Assembly: GCA_033558025.1 (NCBI GenBank)
Contig: JAUCEF010000001.1
Coordinates: 4,650,001-4,714,000 of the forward strand
Source: Phytophthora sp. 'mugwort'
Lineage: Eukaryota > Oomycota > Peronosporomycetes > Peronosporales > Peronosporaceae
DNA length: 64,000 bases
Direction: 5' to 3'
In this document: in pieces, positions 55,611 through 64,000 of the stretch
How positions within the stretch are numbered: the stretch's first letter is position 1
Layout: each line of letters begins with the position of its first letter
Notes under the pieces: model-generated
Told to the model about the DNA's origin: nothing
Seen by the model: the letters and a program-made list of their open reading frames with translations, nothing else
Databases searched by the model: none
Translations under genes and position numbers: made by a program

Positions 55611-57743
55611 CAGTTACACTACTGCCCGTCCGTATATGGGGTACTGTAATACAGCTGGTCGGTAGTGATCTGGTCAGTAGCGATAGCTACCTAGTCGGTA
55701 GTGGCAGTGATTTGATCATTGTAGTCGGTTGGAGTAGCCTCATTATCGAGTGTAGCAACAGGACACCCACGTTGCAGCTTTGACACACCGCAGCAGCCTC
55801 GCTGTTGAGATTGATACACAGCATGCAGACTCATTCTCCGCTCTCCTTGTCTGCCAATTCGAGGTCGGCGGCTGCAGCCACTTGGTCAATGATACTAGCT
55901 GTCAAGCCTGTGTGGTAGCAGTGCATGAGCTGGCGACTGTAGCCATCTGGTCGATGACGGAAAGGGTGGCACCAGTCTCCTGAGTGGTCGAGCGTTGCCT
56001 TGGGCCTGTCTGGCTTTCCTGTGTCTCCACGGACTCCGTGCGCGCCGCTACTGGTGGCCCCCTCGTCATAGCCTCCGTGACTTCACCCGACGCGGCCCCC
56101 GCTGTCTTGTCCTCCGCCCGCTGGGCGGCTCTTGCCTTCCTGAGTGCCCTGCTCTGGGCTGCAGGACGTGGCTTCCTTTTATCGACCCTTTTCGGTCACG
56201 ACGATGGCTTGTCCGCCAGGGCCGCACTTGCCTTCACGTCTGTCCTCCAGATTCTCGTCATGGCGTACCCTACAATGACCTCCTCCACCAGCAGCTAGGC
56301 CACCAGCGCAAACTCAGCGTGTTGCCCAGATGTGGGCGTTAGCGCGTTCAAACTTGGCGCACATATCGCTGCATTGTCCCAAATCGTGTCGACCTAAAAT
56401 TTTCATTTCGCTCGACACGTTTCAGACTATTGTAGCGTACATCGCCTTCTTGAAAGCTCGTATGTTGACTACGATGACGCGTCCACAAGTATGTTGACGA
56501 GAGTTTCCAATTCGGACCGTTAGAACGCGAAGAACACGTACTTGGACCGATCGAAAAAACATTTTGAAAGGTAACTTTGCACGTGCCACTCGTAGAACAG
56601 GTGAGCTAGGAAACTGCTCGTGCAAAGTGACATCGACTTGTCAACGACGATACATTTAATTCGATTCCACGACTCATTTTTTTAGCATGCTTAAATGGTT
56701 CGCAGACAGCACGGAGCGTTCCCTTGCGTGTATTTTTCTAGAAGAGCATGCTACAAAAACATTGTGAGAGACAAAAGTACCGGTAGATATATTGCTAAAG
56801 ATGAAATCGATTCGAATCGGACCGAATCCGATTTAATCCATCCAAATCCATTCGAATGCAGTCGATTCTGGGCAAGGCTCGGATATTTAGAATAAAGAGC
56901 TGCTCACATACCTGCACGTGCTGTCCTTTCCGAACGTGCCATGCACCATGATACTGAAGGGTTTGTAGTTCGAGTCGTTCGTTCCAGGCGTAGCATCGAC
57001 GCATATGAGGATATTGCATGGCAAGACCAATCACAACCGACTAGAAAGTATATAGCTTCAGTAAAAATGTCAGTGTACAGCACACACCTTATCTCGTCCT
57101 AGACGAGACGGGCTGTATTTCCTTCGTCCTCACATAAATCGCGCAAGTACTTGTCAATTCTTCATTCGAGCGTAGGCGATGAATAATTCTGCCTCGCCAG
57201 TCGCGCCGCGAGACTATGGATGAATATCATCATTTATCCGACCGTACTTAACTGCGACCAATACAAAATTTAGGCAAGTCGGTGCAAATCATTACCGCAT
57301 ATTAAGTATAGTCAGAGCAAGTATAATGCGGTATTAATGCGCGCTGATTGGTCAGAATGTGGGATGGAGGTCACCCACGCGAGCGAAGCGATCATGCCCC
57401 CGGTTTGCAGCCCTTGGGCGGCTGTAACTCCAGGATCAACTACTGTTCAACCGTCAAGCGAAGGCCTAGCCGTAGCGAACTTAGCGTTCTGTCACCAGCG
57501 AGCCCTGCGAGCAGCCAGGGTTATTAAGATTGCGCGGAGCGCATAGCTAGGATAGTGACACCCCCTTATTCGCCTTTTTATGCATTATGCATTTTCGGAG
57601 GGTCAGATATTTATGGTATTCACAAGATTACTGAAATTACCATTCGTGTCATTTAATTGGTAGAAAACGGAATATTTAAAGTGCCGAGACTTAGAAATGT
57701 TTCTAAATATTTTAATGCGAAACAAAATCCTCTTATTGGCAAG
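55611..57743. other. Mostly non-coding; upstream of Cactin
   Basis: From 55640 to 55740 there are degenerate GGTCGGTAGTG-like repeats. A frame at 55984-56298 is Ala/Ser/Leu-rich with a hydrophobic middle but matches nothing. 56820-56865 contains repeated TCCAAATCCATTCGAAT-like words. The last few hundred bases are AT-rich and should hold the Cactin promoter. Confidence 0.35.
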
Positions 57744-59369
57744 ATGCCTCGCTCAGACGACGAGCGCAGCAGCTCGCAGCACCGCCGCCATGACAGCAAG
57801 AAGAAGATGAAGAAGCGGAACCGCCACTATTCGGATTCGGATAGCGAGGCAGAGGCGCGTGTGGAGCGTAAAGCGCGCAAGAAATCAGCGAAAATGCTGG
57901 CGGGGTTGGGTTACTCGGACGAGACGAACCCGTTCGGTGACTCGAGCCTGAGCCAGCCATTTGTATGGGGCAAGAAGTACGCGGACAAGGGCAAAGACGC
58001 GCCCACGGCCAAGGAGCTCAAGAAGCAGCAGCTGAGGCGCGTGGAAGAGATCCGTAAGGCCCGCAAGCGTCGCGATGAGCGCGAGGCCGAGAAAGAGGAG
58101 ATGGAGCGCATCAAGAGCGAGGAGATGCGCCTGAAGGATGCCGATCAGTACGAGGACTGGCAGCAAAAGGAGGAGCAGTTCCACCTCAAGCAGGCCAAGG
58201 TTCGCAGCCAGCTGCGCATCCGGGCCAACCGGGAGAAGCCCGTCGACCTGCTGGCCAAGAACTTGCTGCTGGTATCGGCTAAGAACGGCGCCGACGAGGA
58301 AGACGACTTCTTTAAGAAGGAGATTGAGCACATTAGGGTGGAGCACAGACGGCCACATGCTGTCGTGGAGGTTCTGTCGATGGAGGAGCTCAAGGAGTTG
58401 CAGGAGGACGTTCATACCTATGAAGAGCTCGAGGAGAGCGGCAACGGAGGGCACAACGCAGAGTTTTGGAAGTTGATGAAGTTGGTGTGTGACGATCGGA
58501 TTCGACGCTTGGAGAGATCGCAAAGTGAAGGTCGAGCGGGCAGAGGCGCGATCCATGATTCAGTGAATGAGACGATTGAGGAGATGCTGGATGGCAAGGA
58601 TAAGGACGCGCTGAAGAAGCTGGAGGGTGAAGTGAAGGACACGATTACCAGTGCCTCGAATGGAGCGACAGGTGTGGATGTTGACTTCTGGGAGGAGGTG
58701 GCACAGCAGATTGAAGTGTACCAGGCTCGTGCTAGGCTGACCGAGCTGCATGAAGAGATGCTGACTAAGCTGGCTGATCTGATGGAAGAGCATGAGATAC
58801 GTGCTGCCGAGGAGGCTGCGGCTCGTGCGGCTGAAGACGAGATGCATGGTGTGGTGGATGAGAATGGACGTGACGCTGGACGCGAGGCGCGCGAGATGGA
58901 GAAGTCCTTTGCTCGCAAGGGTCTGGATGAGGCAGAAGAACGGCTCGACGCGTCGGAAGAGGTGGCGCTTGCTGACTCGAAGGCCGTCCAGCGCTGGAGC
59001 GAGAAGTACCAGCCGCGTAAGCCTCGCTATTTCAACCGCGTCAAGACAGGCTACGACTGGAACAAGTACAACCAGACGCACTATGATCACGACAACCCGC
59101 CGCCTAAGGTTGTGCAGGGCTACAAGTTTAATCTCTTCTACCCAGACCTCATCGACAAGACTACAGCCCCGCATTTCTTCTTGGAAAAGTCCACCTCCGA
59201 CGAGTTCTGCATCATCCGCTTTTCGGCTGGTCCGCCCTACCAAGATATCGCTTTTAAGATCGTCAACCGCGAGTGGGAATACTCGCATAAGCGCGGCTTC
59301 AAGAGCGTATTCGAGCGTGGGATCCTTCACCTCTATTTCAACTTCAAGCGCCACAGATACCGTCGGTAG
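57744..59369 (+). CDS. cactin: Cactin (spliceosome-associated protein)
   Basis: An intact, intron-free protein of 541 residues. The start is the first in-frame ATG (context GCAAGATGCC); the open frame reaches back to 57657 only through a TTG. An N-terminal Arg/Ser/Lys-rich region (1-60) contains SDSDSEAEA. A long charged helical region follows, then the Cactin mid-domain (about 125-300, with PVDLLAKNLLLV and HAEFWKLM-like NAEFWKLMKLVCDDRI). The highly conserved C-terminal Cactin domain covers the last 124 residues (WSEKYQPRKPRYFNRVKTGY, then FNLFYPDLIDK, ending LHLYFNFKRHRYRR). Cactin associates with the spliceosome and is needed for splicing and chromatid cohesion in other eukaryotes. Housekeeping gene, converging on the myosin. 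Confidence 0.95.
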   Translation: MPRSDDERSSSQHRRHDSKKKMKKRNRHYSDSDSEAEARVERKARKKSAKMLAGLGYSDETNPFGDSSLSQPFVWGKKYADKGKDAPTAKELKKQQLRRVEEIRKARKRRDEREAEKEEMERIKSEEMRLKDADQYEDWQQKEEQFHLKQAKVRSQLRIRANREKPVDLLAKNLLLVSAKNGADEEDDFFKKEIEHIRVEHRRPHAVVEVLSMEELKELQEDVHTYEELEESGNGGHNAEFWKLMKLVCDDRIRRLERSQSEGRAGRGAIHDSVNETIEEMLDGKDKDALKKLEGEVKDTITSASNGATGVDVDFWEEVAQQIEVYQARARLTELHEEMLTKLADLMEEHEIRAAEEAAARAAEDEMHGVVDENGRDAGREAREMEKSFARKGLDEAEERLDASEEVALADSKAVQRWSEKYQPRKPRYFNRVKTGYDWNKYNQTHYDHDNPPPKVVQGYKFNLFYPDLIDKTTAPHFFLEKSTSDEFCIIRFSAGPPYQDIAFKIVNREWEYSHKRGFKSVFERGILHLYFNFKRHRYRR

Positions 59370-59597
59370 GAAGACAATACTGTGGAGAAGGTGGAGCAGC
59401 GAAGCTGGATCAGAGTTTGGCGTGGCGTTGCGACCATTGAAGAATACACTCAATTTTCAAACAATAGCGGAACGGGTAGAGGATCAATGTACTACAGCGA
59501 GACATTTATCCTGCGGTTTGCTTAATGCTTTCTTGCGCTGAGCCACGTCCGACCCGTCAGTGAGATCCTTCGATATGATCTCCAAGCAACTATTCCC

Positions 59598-59603
59598 AAT
59601 AAA
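59598..59603 (+). promoter_or_regulatory. Candidate poly(A) signal of Cactin
   Basis: AATAAA lies 229 bases after the Cactin stop codon, in the region between the two convergent genes. Confidence 0.45.
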
Positions 59604-59640
59604 AAGACTGAAACGAGCAATTATGGTCCGAAGTGATCTT

Positions 59641-59775
59641 TACTTTTACTACTAGTAGTATTATATTCATAATAATGGTAGTAGTATGTTATTAGTAATA
59701 CTACTAGTAATGTAATACTATTAGTAGTACGTATTAAAAATGCATGTACCATAGTATCATTACTATTTTATCATG
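59641..59775. repeat. AT-rich TAG/TAC repeat tract between convergent genes
   Basis: The tract is a dense mix of TACTAGTAG, ATAATA and AGTAATAC words, largely self-complementary, so it can fold on itself. It lies in the 640-base gap between Cactin and myosin. Confidence 0.7.
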
Positions 59776-60009
59776 CTAAAAAAACAGAATTACGGAATAG
59801 TATTGATGAATCGTTTGTATTTTGATGTTTGATGATGTTCCCTATGTTCATGTTGCTAACCATTTTTTCCTGTATGGACGCGGCCGCGTTGTGGGCCTGC
59901 CATCCTATCGACATATACACCACGCACTATACACCTTGCTTCGCTCTCCGCCGTCGTTTCCAGCATGTACGTCAGCTCAGCTCGGCTAACCTGTACGTCG
60001 TGTTGTGGC

Positions 60010-63000
60010 TTAGAGCTCAATGCGCTTGCCGCCGCCACCGCTGCTGTTGCTCGCGTTACTCATGGTGTCGCTTGTTTGGCGACTTTTGTAGCTGCTGTTG
60101 CGGTCGTACGACCCACGACGAGAGCGTCCGCGGTTGCCGCCGTTGTGGTGGTTGCCACCCGTGAGCGACTGTCGAAGCGAGGAATTTCTCACGGCATCAC
60201 TACCACCGTAAGACTCGCTGCGGTCGTACGAGCTACGACGAGTGTGACCACCTTCAACGCTTCCCGTGAACGACTGTCTCAAAGATGAGTTACGTCGGTT
60301 CTCGCCATTGCTAAACGACTCGGTGCGATCGTACGAGCTGCGGCGTGACCGGCCCTTGGACTTGCCCGTGCCGTTTGTGTTAGTCTGTTTGGCAGCAGGT
60401 GCCAAGCCAGTGAGCGACTGGCGCTGGTGCTGCTGCTTTGCGTCCTCGAGCATGTCCACGCCGAGCGTCACACTGAAGCTCACGCGCTCGCTGCTGTCCT
60501 CAGGCTCACCCTCCATGACGATACCCATAACCTTCGCTGGAGACTCGAGAGGGCCATCCTCGCCGGTAGGCTGACGGATGGCTGTGCTTTTCGCAGGAGC
60601 GGCGTGCTGAGCAGGGGTTCCAGAAGACGAACCCGTACTCGACATTGACGAAGAACGACGGTCCCGGCCCTTGATCACTTCCGCAAACGATAGGCGCTCG
60701 CCAACAATCTCAGCCGTAGGTGAGGCGACAACGGCAGGCTCCTCTTCAGGCCCAGCACTTGAGATCTCACGGATGTTTACAACACGCGACGACTTAGCAC
60801 TCTCGTGCGACAATTTCTTCGTTGACAACGAGTTGGCGCGCTTAATGGGCGTAGCCATCGGCTGGCTCGACGACAGGCTGGTCTCCATGGGAGGTGCTGG
60901 TGGCTGCAGTGTCGACAGTGACACACGCATGCCCACAATCGGCTCCGAGAGCTCAATGGCCTTGGACGGAGCTGCAATCATCTTGTTAGCTGTCGCCCTA
61001 GGCTGCGGCTGCTTTGATGACAGCGCCAGCTTTGTTAGGCGAGGAACCTCTTCGCGGTGCTTACGGCTCAGCTCAGGGTCTTGACGCAGGATCAGACGAA
61101 GACGAGCGTTAGCCTTCGCAAGAGCCATGTTCTCGCCCTGCAGGTGTTCCGTGTGCTGCTTCAAGTGGTCCACCGTGTGGCGGAGAGCCTGACGCTCATT
61201 CAGCGCCTCACTCAACGAGCTCTGCATCAGCGTAATCTTCTCCATCACACCGGCATGTTGCGCCTTCAGGTTGCGGTGACCCGTCTTGTATCGGGCAAGT
61301 TCACTCTTCAACGCTTCGTTCTCGTCCTGTAGCTTCATGGCACGCTGGTTGGCGGCCGCGAAAGATGCACCATTCACGTAAGCACCACGCTCCATTACCT
61401 CCTTCTCCTTGCGGAGCTGCACGCCGAACGCTTTCAGGTTCGTATTGGCCTCCTTGAGAGCGGCATTCTCGCGACGCAGCTGGTCAATTACCAGGTCAGC
61501 ATCCTCCAGTGCCTCCTCGCTACGCATGTGAACAGAGGCACGGGTGCCGTGCTGCGCCTGTTGCTCGAGCTCAATACGAGCCTCACGTTCCTGCTGCAAA
61601 CGCTTCTTCAGCAGCTGAATCTGGTTCTCCAGCTTGGCATCCTCCTTCGCCTGCTTCTGCAGAACTGAGAATGCTTTAACAGCCAAGTGCATGCGCACTA
61701 CGCTCTGCATCGTGCGGATTGCCTTCACCTTAACAAGGTACTTACGACGGGCAACGAACATCTTGCACACGTTTTGGATCTGAGTAGCACGGTATTCCTC
61801 GCGCATTCGCACCAGCAGTTGCTGTGCACGGTGACGACGCACATACTTCTGCACGCTGATTGCGGCCTTGCGCTGTTTCTTGTAGTGCACCACAGCGCGG
61901 TGGCCGCGGTAAACCTTTTGTGCCATGATGGCGGCTTCCTTGACCTTGTGGAACATCGCCATAGCCATCCACTTCTTCGCGTAACGCTGCAGGACTACAG
62001 CCGCGGCGTTGAACTTGCGCGTACGCAATTCCTCTAGCGCTTCAAGGGCACCCTGGCGGAAAAACACACGCGTCTTGCCGATCTGATACTCACTCTCCTT
62101 GCCCGGCATGAGGTGGCTCACGAGCAACTCACGAACAGCAGCAGCCGTCTTCTCGTCGTCGCTCGGGTTCTCATCCGCAGTGGCAGTGAGCACAGCAAGC
62201 GCTGAGGGCTTGCCGTCCACGGTCGTGGTCGAGGCCACACCACGGAAACGCTCCAGGAACATCGTCTGCAGCACACGGTTCGGAAACGCCATACGACTAA
62301 TGCGCACAGCTTCCACCACACCGGCACACTGCAGCTGCTCCGTCACACGCGGCTTATTGAAAATTAACGGGCTCTTCTTGCCGTTGGGCTTAATGCAACG
62401 GATGTAATGCACGTTCGTCCGACGAATGTCCTCCATGAGGCCATTCAGCTGGCTCTTGAACTGAGTGCCCACCGTGTCCGCCACAATTGAGTTTTTGCGC
62501 TTAAGACCGGGGCGTCCACGCGAAGCGTTAGCCGCAGCCGCTGCATTCGTACCGGGAATACCAGTCATCGCATCACCCACGTGCTCATCTGGGAACAGCT
62601 TCTTAATAAACGGCGCCTTTGACTTCTTAATCAGAAGGATCAAGTCATTCTGCAGCGCGTCCGTGTTCTTGATCAGGAACCCCGTTGTGTCGTACTGCAC
62701 AGGACCGGCATAGTGCTTGATCACGAACGCGTCGCGCGCGAAACGCGGGCATTCGAACCGGTCGTTGTCACTGTAATGCGCCTTCAACTTGTTGGCAAAC
62801 GCTGCATCGCTACCCTTAGGGCGCATACACTCTTCATTTAGCAGCGACAGCACACCGAAACGGCCTTCGAGTAGCGACAAGACATTGACGTTATCAGCGA
62901 ACTCGATGCGCGTCCAGGGAATGCCCTCGTCCTCGTATTCCTGCTGGATGGACTTGAACACGTCTTGAGTAAACTTCTGCTGCAGTTTTTCGTTGGCATA

Positions 63001-64000
63001 GTTGATGCACAACTGTTCGAACGAGTTCTTCTCAAAGATTTCGAACCCGAAGATATCCAGGATACAAATCTTGTGGGCCACATCCGTATGCAGCGCGCTC
63101 GTCGACATGTTCACACGGTGAATCAACCACGAGAACATGTGCGAGTACAATGCAACACCCAGAGCCGTACGGGCTCCCTCAGCTTGCGATACGTTTAGCG
63201 GTACCTCATAAGTCTCCGTTACAGCCGTCATTTCACGCGTGCAAAGTGCCGTGTGAAGCTGGTTGTCGTCAAACTCCAGCAACTGCGACACCAGCTCGCT
63301 TACGTGCTGGTTCTCAGGCGTGCCCGTGAGCTGCGATGCATCATCATTGCCAGGCATTGGCTCGAACTGCAGACGCGACAGGTGCAGAATAGCCGCCACG
63401 ACCTTGAAGATGCTCATCTGGTCCTCCTTAGAAACGCTCATTGTCTCCAGACACGACACAGTCTGCTGGAAGCGCTCGGCATCCTTCAAACCATCGCTAA
63501 CGTCAATATCATTGGCCAGATCTTCCTCATGCGGCTTAATGAACGGGAAATCCTTGGCTTGCATGCCCGTGACCTTCACTTCTGTGGTGACCATTTCGGG
63601 GGCAGCAAGCAATTGGTAAAAAATGTGGTAGTTCCGCTCACCCAAACCTTGGAGCGATACACGCGACTTCTCGAGCAGATACGTGCGAGAGCGAGCACCA
63701 ATCAACTGACCCAGTGTGTCGAACTGCAGCTCCGAGAATTTACCAAATCGACTTGAGTTGTCGTTTCGTGAGGTTTTGGCGTTACCGAAAGACTCCATCA
63801 GCGGATTAGCGTCCAGTACACGCTCAATGATACTAGCCTCCTTGGCCTGAGCGTCCGAGGTGGAGTGACTGCCCGCCGATGCCAAGTGGGACATCAAAAT
63901 CTTGGTCGTCTCCGTCTTACCGGCTCCGGATTCACCACTGACCAGAATACTCTGGTCCTCCCCGAAGACCCGCATGTGCTGGAAGGCACCGGCACTCGTG
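60010..64000 (-). CDS. Unconventional myosin heavy chain (5' end outside window)
   Basis: The open frame runs off the right edge, so the N-terminus is missing. Counting from the ATG at 63975, the P-loop GESGAGKT is at residues 14-21, switch I NDNSSRFGKF at 71-80 and switch II LDIFGFEIF at 306-314. The actin-binding/relay region is HYIRCIKPN (about 523-531), and the motor ends near 650. Five or six IQ-type light-chain sites follow (about 657-775), then coiled-coil segments (about 775-960). The long Ser/Arg-rich tail has three R-R-x-S-Y-D-R repeats near the C-terminus. It moves cargo on actin. No MyTH4, FERM or other tail domain is visible. No introns in nearly 4 kb. The class is not assigned. 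Confidence 0.93.
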   Translation of the reverse strand, partial: TSAGAFQHMRVFGEDQSILVSGESGAGKTETTKILMSHLASAGSHSTSDAQAKEASIIERVLDANPLMESFGNAKTSRNDNSSRFGKFSELQFDTLGQLIGARSRTYLLEKSRVSLQGLGERNYHIFYQLLAAPEMVTTEVKVTGMQAKDFPFIKPHEEDLANDIDVSDGLKDAERFQQTVSCLETMSVSKEDQMSIFKVVAAILHLSRLQFEPMPGNDDASQLTGTPENQHVSELVSQLLEFDDNQLHTALCTREMTAVTETYEVPLNVSQAEGARTALGVALYSHMFSWLIHRVNMSTSALHTDVAHKICILDIFGFEIFEKNSFEQLCINYANEKLQQKFTQDVFKSIQQEYEDEGIPWTRIEFADNVNVLSLLEGRFGVLSLLNEECMRPKGSDAAFANKLKAHYSDNDRFECPRFARDAFVIKHYAGPVQYDTTGFLIKNTDALQNDLILLIKKSKAPFIKKLFPDEHVGDAMTGIPGTNAAAAANASRGRPGLKRKNSIVADTVGTQFKSQLNGLMEDIRRTNVHYIRCIKPNGKKSPLIFNKPRVTEQLQCAGVVEAVRISRMAFPNRVLQTMFLERFRGVASTTTVDGKPSALAVLTATADENPSDDEKTAAAVRELLVSHLMPGKESEYQIGKTRVFFRQGALEALEELRTRKFNAAAVVLQRYAKKWMAMAMFHKVKEAAIMAQKVYRGHRAVVHYKKQRKAAISVQKYVRRHRAQQLLVRMREEYRATQIQNVCKMFVARRKYLVKVKAIRTMQSVVRMHLAVKAFSVLQKQAKEDAKLENQIQLLKKRLQQEREARIELEQQAQHGTRASVHMRSEEALEDADLVIDQLRRENAALKEANTNLKAFGVQLRKEKEVMERGAYVNGASFAAANQRAMKLQDENEALKSELARYKTGHRNLKAQHAGVMEKITLMQSSLSEALNERQALRHTVDHLKQHTEHLQGENMALAKANARLRLILRQDPELSRKHREEVPRLTKLALSSKQPQPRATANKMIAAPSKAIELSEPIVGMRVSLSTLQPPAPPMETSLSSSQPMATPIKRANSLSTKKLSHESAKSSRVVNIREISSAGPEEEPAVVASPTAEIVGERLSFAEVIKGRDRRSSSMSSTGSSSGTPAQHAAPAKSTAIRQPTGEDGPLESPAKVMGIVMEGEPEDSSERVSFSVTLGVDMLEDAKQQHQRQSLTGLAPAAKQTNTNGTGKSKGRSRRSSYDRTESFSNGENRRNSSLRQSFTGSVEGGHTRRSSYDRSESYGGSDAVRNSSLRQSLTGGNHHNGGNRGRSRRGSYDRNSSYKSRQTSDTMSNASNSSGGGGKRIEL

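Noticed and set aside
55984..56298. Ala/Leu-rich frame as a membrane protein gene
   Set aside because: Composition alone supports it; no family signature and an overlapping frame is equally open.
57657..57743. Upstream extension of Cactin by 29 codons
   Set aside because: It depends on a TTG start and AT-rich sequence; the first ATG at 57744 begins a typical Cactin N-terminus.
57885..58556. Long Leu-rich minus-strand ORF inside Cactin
   Set aside because: It is the antisense shadow of a charged coiled-coil gene with biased codons; the plus-strand protein is conserved.
1..64000. CRISPR arrays, bacterial operons, riboswitches
   Set aside because: No regular repeat-spacer pattern or bacterial gene layout; the gene families are eukaryotic.

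Overview
The window looks like an oomycete nuclear contig, most likely a Phytophthora or downy-mildew relative. The evidence is a broken RXLR-EER/WY effector gene, a degraded folate-biopterin (FBT) transporter, and piggyBac-, hAT-, pogo-, Tc1/IS630-, Gypsy-, Copia-, LINE- and Maverick-type remnants of kinds I associate with these genomes. Two long intron-free housekeeping genes sit at the right end. The species cannot be fixed from the sequence alone.

Layout. 1-9 kb: a degraded Ty3/Gypsy element on the minus strand with a plus-strand accessory ORF 3' of pol, followed by inverted pieces of a second Gypsy family. 9-22 kb: a graveyard of small remnants. These are an unrecognised ORF, a Tc1/IS630 transposase, the broken RXLR/WY effector, a hAT transposase, a fragment of an RBR ubiquitin ligase, a piggyBac transposase and a DOT1-like methyltransferase scrap. 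22.0-35.9 kb: a second Gypsy element (minus strand) with candidate LTRs at both ends, the same accessory antisense ORF, a hydrophobic ORF next to it, and an intron-containing pogo/jerky-type transposon nested inside. 36.3-38.4 kb: an apparently intact RBR-type ubiquitin ligase gene and a decayed tandem copy, then an FBT transporter relic. 40.2-44.4 kb: a WY-domain scrap, then a LINE whose gag-like region is followed by an OTU-protease-like domain and the start of an endonuclease domain.

44.4-53.4 kb is the most striking segment. It is an AT-rich block carrying a protein-primed family B DNA polymerase (pPolB) with an HNH-like cassette inside it, a retroviral-type integrase with a chromodomain, and several unrecognised small genes. 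This is the core of a Maverick/Polinton, a virus-like giant transposon. It is broken by many frameshifts, and I recognise no capsid, ATPase or protease gene. On its left it abuts the LINE and on its right a Ty1/Copia RT-RNase H fragment. 54.5-57.7 kb holds a tandem repeat and little recognisable coding sequence.

57.7-64 kb is normal gene-dense genome. An intact Cactin gene (spliceosome-associated) is transcribed to the right. It converges on a class-unassigned unconventional myosin on the minus strand whose 5' end lies beyond the window.

Almost every transposon ORF carries stops or frameshifts. The spans given for them are extents of recognisable homology, not functional reading frames. All identifications come from reading the translations by eye; no database search was run.
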